This document shows positions 56,980 through 64,000 of a stretch of DNA of 64,000 nucleotides, piece after piece; position 1 is the stretch's first letter, and every line of letters starts with the position of its first letter. Source of the stretch: Rhizoctonia solani (lineage: Eukaryota; Basidiomycota; Agaricomycetes; Cantharellales; Ceratobasidiaceae); NCBI RefSeq assembly GCF_016906535.1, contig NC_057375.1, forward strand, positions 930,001 to 994,000, in the 5' to 3' direction. The position numbers and the translations under genes were made by a program. A model generated the notes under the pieces. That model saw only the letters and a list, made by a program, of their open reading frames with translations. It was not told the DNA's origin and did no database searches.

Positions 56980-58671
56980 ATGTACTCTGCGGTCGTTCTC
57001 CTCTCCCTCTATCTCGCAGCCGTCAAGGCCCAGCAAGTCGGCACCAGCAAGGCTGAAGTCCATCCCCCGCTTCCTTGGCAGAAATGCACCAAGTCCGGAG
57101 GTTGTGTTACTCAATCTAGCGGCAAGGTCGTGCTCGATGCCAACTGGCGCTGGGTTCACACAACGACCGGTTACACCAACTGCTATACCGGCCAGAAGTG
57201 GGATACCTCCATTTGCACCGACGCCGTTACCTGCGCCAAGAACTGCGCTGTCGATGGTGCTGACTATTCTGGCACCTATGGTATCACCACCTCCGGCAAT
57301 GCCTTGACTCTCAAGTTTGTCACCCAGGGCTCCAGCGGCAACAACGTCGGATCTCGTGTTTACCTCATGGCCTCTGACGATACCAAGTACGAGTTATTCA
57401 AGCTCAAGAACCAGGAGTTCACTTTCGATGTCGATGTTTCCAACCTCCCCTGTGGTTTGAACGGCGCTCTCTACTTCTCCGAGATGGATGCCGATGGTGG
57501 CATGTCCAAGTACCCGAACAACAAGGCCGGCGCCAAGTATGGAACCGGTTACTGCGATGCTCAATGCCCCAAGGACATCAAGTTTATCAACGGGGAGGTG
57601 TGTAAAACTCCAAACAACATAATCGAGTAGTAACTAATTTGGCTTTAGGCGAACGTTGTCGGCTGGAATGGCGCTCCTAATGACCCCAACTCGGGCACTG
57701 GTAGCTACGGGACCTGCTGCACTGAGATGGATATCTGGGAGGCTAACTCCATGGCCACTGCATACACCCCTCACCCCTGCTCTGCCAACGGCCAGACGCG
57801 CTGCACTGGCTCCGAATGCTCGAGCATCTGTGACCAGCCCGGATGCGACTTCAACTCCTACCGCATGGGCGACAAGTCTTTCTACGGCAAGGGTCTCACC
57901 ATCGACACCAACAAGAAGATAACCGTTGTTACTCAATTCATCACCTCTGACGGTACTGCCAACGGTGCTCTGACCGAGATCCGCCGCATCTACGTCCAAG
58001 ATGGCAAGGTCATCCAAAACTCGAAGACCAATGTTGCCGGAATGGACACCTACGATTCGATTACCGACAAGTTCTGCGCTGCCCAGAAGACCGCCTTCAA
58101 TGACGAGAATGTCTTCGCGAACAAGGGTGGTCTCTCCGCTATGGACAAATCTTTCACCAAAGGCCACGTCCTCGTCTTGTCCATCTGGGACGATCATACT
58201 GCCAACATGCTCTGGCTCGACAGCGACTACCCCGTCGGTGGCAACACCAACACTCCCGGGATTGCTCGTGGCGCTTGCTCCACCTCTTCTGGTGTTCCTG
58301 ACGATGTTGAGAAGAACAGCCCCAATGCTTCCGTTACCTTCTCGAACATCAAGTTTGGTGATATTGGCTCTACCTACGGCGGCTCCACCGGTACCCCCAC
58401 TACCCCTACCACCAGCGCTCCTGCTGTAAGTACTCAATTTGGTTTTGGTATCTAGAAAACGTTCTAACTATACCCTTCAGACCACTACAACCGCTTCTTC
58501 TGGCACTGTTCCTCACTGGGGTCAATGCGGCGGTATCGGATACACCGGCCCGACTGTAAGTGATATCTCTTTTATATATAAAACAGTAATTCACAAATTG
58601 TTTGTTTTCAGGTTTGCCAATCTCCTTACACTTGCGTCAAGAACGGCGACTACTACTCCCAATGCTTGTAA
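56980..58671 (+). CDS. cbhI: cellobiohydrolase, GH7 with CBM1
   Basis: Secreted exo-glucanase that releases cellobiose from reducing ends of cellulose. Four exons (56980-57597, 57649-58425, 58481-58555, 58612-58671) give 509 residues. Signal peptide [18 protein letters not shown]. The GH7 core has the catalytic block EMDIWEANS (nucleophile Glu, Asp, acid/base Glu), many cysteines, and tunnel residues such as WRWVHT and GLNGALYF. A Thr/Pro/Ser linker ([11 protein letters not shown]) leads to a CBM1 with [14 protein letters not shown] and YYSQCL. Introns lie in the linker and inside the CBM1. Codon use is strongly C-ending and very different from neighbouring genes, as in highly expressed genes. 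Long antisense frames here result from that bias. Confidence 0.96.
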
Positions 58672-59839
58672 GCTGGGACCATGCAGTCGTACGAATCTGC
58701 TGGGAATATAACTGGGCGATAAAATGTGTATATAAATCTTTGGTTTTAAATCACTGTTGTTTCTTTCGATCCCTGCACGCCGCAAAGTATTCGAGATGTA
58801 GGAGTTGCGACCAAAACAGCCTGGTCCCTGAAAAGCAAGGGGTGCTCGGAACCGAGAGATTACATTATCAATTTACTTAGATGCACTATAAAACTAAATA
58901 AACAACCAACCAAGGCTACAATCGGGGCCTAGTCCACTACAATCACGACGTAACCCCCTGCGAACTCGTGCTCATGCACTCCTGTGTTCTAAAAAATCGT
59001 TCGGGTGGTCGATACTCCAACCATATTGAACTATATTGGGGATGGCCTATGCTTTAAATATACCCGGCTCGACGAAAAAATATATACTAGCGTAATGTTC
59101 ATCCATCTCGGGGGTCTGACCCGGTAATAGGTGTCCTTTTTACAATACTTTGATCATCACTCACAGATCTTAGTTTGCTCAAACTTATAATACTACCTTC
59201 AGTAGTTTCCAAGGCATTCATATTCGCAAGGTGCCTCGACCAGGATGAGAATAAGACGAAAGCGACTTCTCACTATTGTCAGATAAGTAGCGTACACCAC
59301 ACGTTCATTCCACTAGGATCATACATACATTTAAGAACAGTAAAACAAGACAGCACTTGACTATGGCCACAAGATGAACAGAACACGACACATGTCCGAT
59401 AATACACCACACGATACATGCGTACAAGCTGGTCACCTCCAGTGCCAACTGCTGATAACCAGAAAGTAAAAAAAAAAGAAATATAATAAATCTTCACACC
59501 GATAGGAAGTCCCCCGTTTCGTTCCTTCCCTGATGACAACATCCGGCCCTCCTGAACTCAAACTCAAACGCAAACTTCACTGCCCGCTTAGGCAAAACGA
59601 TGCATCTTCGCCCCGGATGAAAATACATCGCGTCCCTTCTTCACCCATTGCCCCGCCCCCGTTCCCCTGATAATGTCTCCTGGAATGCCCGTGCGCTCCC
59701 CGCTCATTTTCGCCCGTCACGAATCCCTCCCGAGTTCGTTTTGTTCCTCTGCACCCCACCCCGCATGATCCCCACTATCACCCAGTCCCATATTCCCACC
59801 CTACATCTTCCCAGGATGTCAGAGCCCGTCAGATATGCT
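58672..59839. other. intergenic region between convergent genes
   Basis: 3' flanks of the cellobiohydrolase and of the minus-strand gene. No coding feature supported. Confidence 0.5.
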
Positions 59840-61217
59840 CTACTCTTTTTTCTCCTCTCTGGCCTGAGTAATCCACTGTCCGGTTACGGGGTCGCGATCG
59901 AAATCACCGTCTCGGTAGCCGTATCTCCATTCGAGCAGCTTGAGAAGGGGGGTACGTAGGGCTGGGTCCATGCTGAGGTAGAAAATCGGGTTAGTCTATG
60001 ATCTTAACGTCTAGATATGCTAAAGTTCATGCAAATAGGAGAGATGCCAGGTGGTTGAATGATTGAAGAGCGGGTATCTCAAATTGCGAACAGGCCTACG
60101 CTGAGATGGCCGACCGAAACGGAAATACGCCTCCAGGGAAAGGGAGACACGTGTGGAAAAGGGGTATCCCATTGAAAAGTGGAGCAATACTCACCGAACA
60201 GACTCTCCAGGATAGTAGGATCCGACTCCGTGTGCGGCCAGAGCTTGTTCGAAAAGTGCCTCGTTGAATGTACACCCACAGTTGAGGTCTGGACAGGGGG
60301 TTATGGTGCATTAGGTTTCGTTTCCACATCGATTATGTCGCCGATTGCCAGATATGATCCGAAGCATTCCCGCCGAAATGGAAGGATTATAACAAATTTC
60401 GCTCAAATCAACACTTTGTCGAGCCTCAAGGCGCAAAATTTGGACTTACGGTTCGGTGGTGCCATCCGCGCTGGGTATGCGCGACGCTCACGCCGTGAAT
60501 CGTGCCATGCACACACTGTCCGAAAATATCAGTAAAAGGGGCTTTCTCGGGTGGCGCAGATAGGGGTGGTAGTGGGGCGGGTGGGGCAGATCCGAAAAGA
60601 TCGATATACTTACAGGCATTGCCAGCACGGTTGGGAGAGCAGTATTGTCGTTTGCGCGCTTCGGTGCGGGCTTCCCATTCGGCAGCAAGGTCAGGGGTTA
60701 TAGGGGGTGTGCCATCGATGCCTCGTTGGCGGTATAGAGCCCTTTCCTTCTCAAGCTCCTCAACCCGAGCGGTCGCAAACTGATTGATGATTTCGAGCTC
60801 ACGGGCTCGCTGCCTGAGCTGTTCTAATTCTTGAGAAGGACTGGTGGCGGATGGGGCATTAGAGGCAGGGGTGGGTGGTGAGGAGATGTTGAGAGAGACA
60901 GGGTCAAAAGTTGGCGCGGATCGGGGATGGGTAAAGACGTTAGATGGAGAGACTGCGTGCATGGTGGATGAGGGTCACTTCCGTGTCCGGGGGATTATGT
61001 ACTTACCGAGCCAGGATGCGCTCGAGCTTGAGCCGGAAGGGCCCTGGGATTGCTCCCATTGAGCAGGCCACGAACCGGAGCTCACGTCAAGACTATTGCT
61101 CCTTGAGTGTGAGGGCCCGTCTGGGTATGACAGAGCATAGTTGGCGGGTGCACCCGAGGTATACGATCTCTGCATAGGTGGTCTACGTTGTCCTTGGGCT
61201 TCGGTATACTCAAACAT
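59840..61217 (-). CDS. coiled-coil protein of unknown function
   Basis: Five or so exons. Start MFEYTEAQGQRRPPMQRSY. The first part is Ser/Pro-rich and probably disordered (SHSRSNSLDVSSGSWPAQWE). It is followed by a coiled coil (QELEQLRQRARELEIINQFATARVEELEKERALYRQ), then a compact Cys/His-containing region read across introns (QYCSPNRAGNAC, VHGTIHGVSVAHTQRGWHHRT, DLNCGCTFNEALFEQALAAHGVGSYY) and a C-terminal ALRTPLLKLLEWRYGYRDGDFDRDPVTGQW ending EKKE-stop. No signal peptide or membrane segment. The Cys/His pattern could bind metal. I do not recognise the family; it looks like a conserved basidiomycete intracellular protein. Exact exon borders in the middle are less certain. Confidence 0.65.
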
Positions 61218-64000
61218 AAGGGGGCAGGGGCGAGTGTAGTACAAGCTTGATGAATACTAATTTCTCGAGCTTTTGAGTCTTCCCTTGGCCTCTGCGCTGC
61301 GTCGGGATCGCGTCTTGGTCACGATCGGGCGCTGTTGTGTTGCCGCATGCCAGCAATCCCTCGCCCTCCATATTATTCACCGGCTCCACCAAATTAGTGG
61401 AGCAAAGGGTCTACCCTCAGGGAGTTACCCAAAATTCCGTTCCCACCTCAACGCAGTCGAGCTCGGAACCACACTCTATAACACAAGCAGTGCCCAAGCT
61501 AGAGGTGCCAAACCTTGAGCGCCCCTGACACCCCCTACGTTTACCACCACTCTCTACTTTGTGTCGAGACGACACTAACAGAGCATTTTCAGTTACTTTT
61601 CAGATCGTTCGAGCACTCGCCTCACCTCAAGTCCGGTCATTCTACATGGCCATCCCACATGGATATGGTACTAGCCAATCCGAGCCTGCGTTTGCCTCGC
61701 GCTCCCATATATCATTGACCGGAAGTTGCATTAATTCGTATTATACCTACACATGCAAACGCCACCCAATTAGCCCTGGTTGACGTTTCCGTCGGGAGTG
61801 TAACTATACTTTCTAATCATATCCCAATCTGACATCAGTTTCGAGCATGTCCAATATCCCGCACATGCTAACGAGTATCACGTGTGTATTCACTCATCAT
61901 GTACCTCTAATAGATCTGTCATTACTTTTCCCATGTCCGCAGTGTCTGTCTCTAAATCCTACTAATACCCCGCATGACGTTTCTCCTGTCTCTGCTACGC
62001 GTTCGGAACTCGCTTGGGACCTCTTCCCCCTTAATGTCCGGCACAACTTTCGAGATTTTAACAGCATTACCCCATGTCCGCTTTGGTGATGTTCAAGTTT
62101 AAGAGCTAGGCCCGGTCCTGAACGGGCAAATGTGCCACGCGTCGATCGCCCCCCCCAACGTATCTCGACTTAAACTGCCTAATATCATTCGAATGGATTG
62201 CCACGTATCATAAATATACAAGTCTTTGTTAGCCTTTAGTTCTGAAGAAACCCAATCATGATCAGCCCATTATAGCTAGCGATCAGCGCTTGTTTGGCCA
62301 TGTACAGCATCTCTCGCTTCAGCTGGCGATACATCGACATGACAGTTCGTATAAAATTAACGATTGCATCACCTGATCCATGCGTGTGAATTGGGAAGAT
62401 CGACTTTCTGCTCAGGTTGTATAATGAGGACTACTTCAGGTTAAAACCTGCGATCTGCCCGGAGCGGTCGCTGTGGGGGTGAAAGAAGCCCTTGAAGGAT
62501 CATACGCTTGAGAAACCCTGGGGAAACGTAATACGTCGGATGTTTGACCGGTATCGGGTATCCTGGCAATTTATGTGTTTATGACGCCTACACAGAGCTT
62601 GTTGTTAAATGATCCACAACAACTATAACTTAAACGTGCGTTTGGCCCTGACGATACGCATATACTCGGCTGTAGCTAATAAGGCTAATCTCAGGTCTTG
62701 ATTCAGAAGAAGTGGAATTATGTTGCACAAAACATCGATGTCAGATCTGTCAAAATTTGCGAAGACAGGCCCACACGCGTCCCTGTCTATAGTGGACCTT
62801 TTTCGAATCGCATGGGCCTAAGCGTATATCCCCAGATTTAACCCTCCCCCCTGGACGCTTCCCCAAATGGATCCAGTTTTGGCTATCCAGCCGTCATGAC
62901 ATCACCGATACCTCTGAGTTTGACAAGCGGGCCTAATAATCGAGTGTGGATTGGACATGGGCTGGGAAGCTAGGAGACGTTGACATCGGCTGAAGTTACG
63001 TGTGTGCAGTTGCACGGCATTCACTGGAATATGGGCATTCTAACCAGATACCGAGTGGATTGTTTTCCAGATGTTTCGTAGTTGTTGAACTTTATCTTGC
63101 CTGTTTCTGATTAGGGCAAATACGTATATAGATCAAAGTCAGGAGCTACGAAATAGGGGCGCGAACTTTATGAGGACCGATCAAATGTTAGGCATATACG
63201 AATGGCTTGTCTGTGCAATTTAGCTGCGAGGAGAACTTCCGCACGGCGGCGTGATCACAAGGCTTTCTGCGTGGTGTACACAGTGACTCATACAATATGG
63301 ATAATGTCACGCTCTATTTCGAGAAGCCGACTCGATACTCCGCGGCATACGTCGGCTACTAGTAATGATGAGACAGCCTGGAAGCATTAGTTCGAACGTT
63401 TCATTGACAGTATCATGCCACAGGCATATTCCCATCACCCGTCCGGCTCGATTGCATGTGCCCGTGTTTGACCGAATTGTTTATAACATTGAATTTATTT
63501 ATAGGTTAGGTGCGTTATGGAGATCTGACTCAAAAGAACATTCTCTACCTAACTGACCAATACAAAGAATTACGATTCAGTCGATGTTGAAGCTTGATCA
63601 ATCTTTTACTCCAAAGCAATCAAGGATTTTCGGACATGAGCGTGGAATCTATGCTGAAAATACACGCTATACGTAAAATTCCGACGATATTGCCGAAACC
63701 GGATATTTTAAGTCGTTGACATACCACACATATTTACAGACACTCTGCCTAGAACTCATAACATAGTCGCGTTGACCGATGAAAATTCCGGAACGCAGGT
63801 TCCACAATATTCCAACGCCTAACATACCCCACGGCGATCGAAGCTCACTCGCGTCCAGTTGGCCTGAGGTATGCCGGTCGCCGGGACGAGTCAACATGGT
63901 ATTTATTTCGACTACATGCGTTTGAGGTGTAGATTAATACACGTTTTTAGCGGGCAGCAGGACAAAAGTTACCCATCCTATGAGTAATAGTAATGATATA
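61218..64000. other. gene-poor end of the window (2.8 kb)
   Basis: Apart from the promoter side of the coiled-coil gene, no frame on either strand shows a motif, splice-linked extension or codon bias. No RNA gene or repeat family was recognised. Confidence 0.45.

Noticed and set aside
57634..58437. 267-codon antisense frame in the cellobiohydrolase
   Set aside because: A by-product of C-ending codons in the sense gene; low-complexity V/G/A-rich product with no start context or motif.
61847..62089. 80-codon frame in the right-hand gene-poor end
   Set aside because: Composition typical of random AT/C-rich DNA, no motif and no promoter or splice signals that would support it.

Overview
The window looks like nuclear DNA of a filamentous basidiomycete of the Agaricomycetes, most likely a plant-associated species such as Rhizoctonia/Ceratobasidium (the genus is inferred; no search was run). 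The genes carry many short introns of about 45-90 bp with GT-AG borders and TACTAAT/CTAAC-like branch points. The gene content is fungal: a GH7-CBM1 cellobiohydrolase, a macrofage activating glycoprotein-like GPI protein, an Spg1/Tem1 GTPase and a basidiomycete-type P450. The window also holds chromodomain Ty3/gypsy (chromovirus) retrotransposons.

Layout. Positions 1-14290 are repeats. An older Ty3/gypsy element on the minus strand (element 1, LTRs 208-780 and 12474-13046, target duplication ATTTT) is split by a younger element of the same family on the plus strand (element 2, LTRs 5683-6254 and 11513-12084, target duplication GTGCC). Next to them lie decayed LTRs of a second family in inverted orientation. 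Positions 14291-20303 hold a P450 with one apparent frameshift, a relic of a short-chain dehydrogenase, and a small two-exon gene. Positions 21133-24410 hold a divergent pair of secreted, probably GPI-anchored proteins (MAG-like and ThuA-like). Positions 27279-29518 encode a LigE-like ATP-dependent DNA ligase with two SWIM zinc fingers. Positions 30500-38660 hold three tandem GH13 alpha-amylases. Then follow Spg1/Tem1 GTPase (39909-40840, minus), a GNAT-Mss4 fusion (41273-42374), two BTB paralogs (43562-44526 and 47091-48053), a single-pass membrane protein (48363-49279), ribosomal protein uS11/RPS14 (49930-50691), two tandem type-B carboxylesterases (51214-53378 and 54112-56266), GH7-CBM1 cellobiohydrolase (56980-58671) and a coiled-coil protein of unknown function (59840-61217, minus). 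The last 2.8 kb show no gene.

How it fits together. Amylases, esterases, cellobiohydrolase and the GPI proteins make this a region rich in secreted hydrolases, with local tandem duplication in three families. The retrotransposon block shows its own history. The outer element has more LTR divergence (about 2.6%) than the inner one (about 1.2%). Nearly all differences are CpG transitions, which points to cytosine methylation and deamination. Both elements carry a -1 slippery site GGGAAAA just before the gag stop. They also have a primer-binding site that pairs with the predicted 5' end of their own transcript, as in Tf1-type self-priming. All gene structures were read by eye, so exon borders are best estimates.
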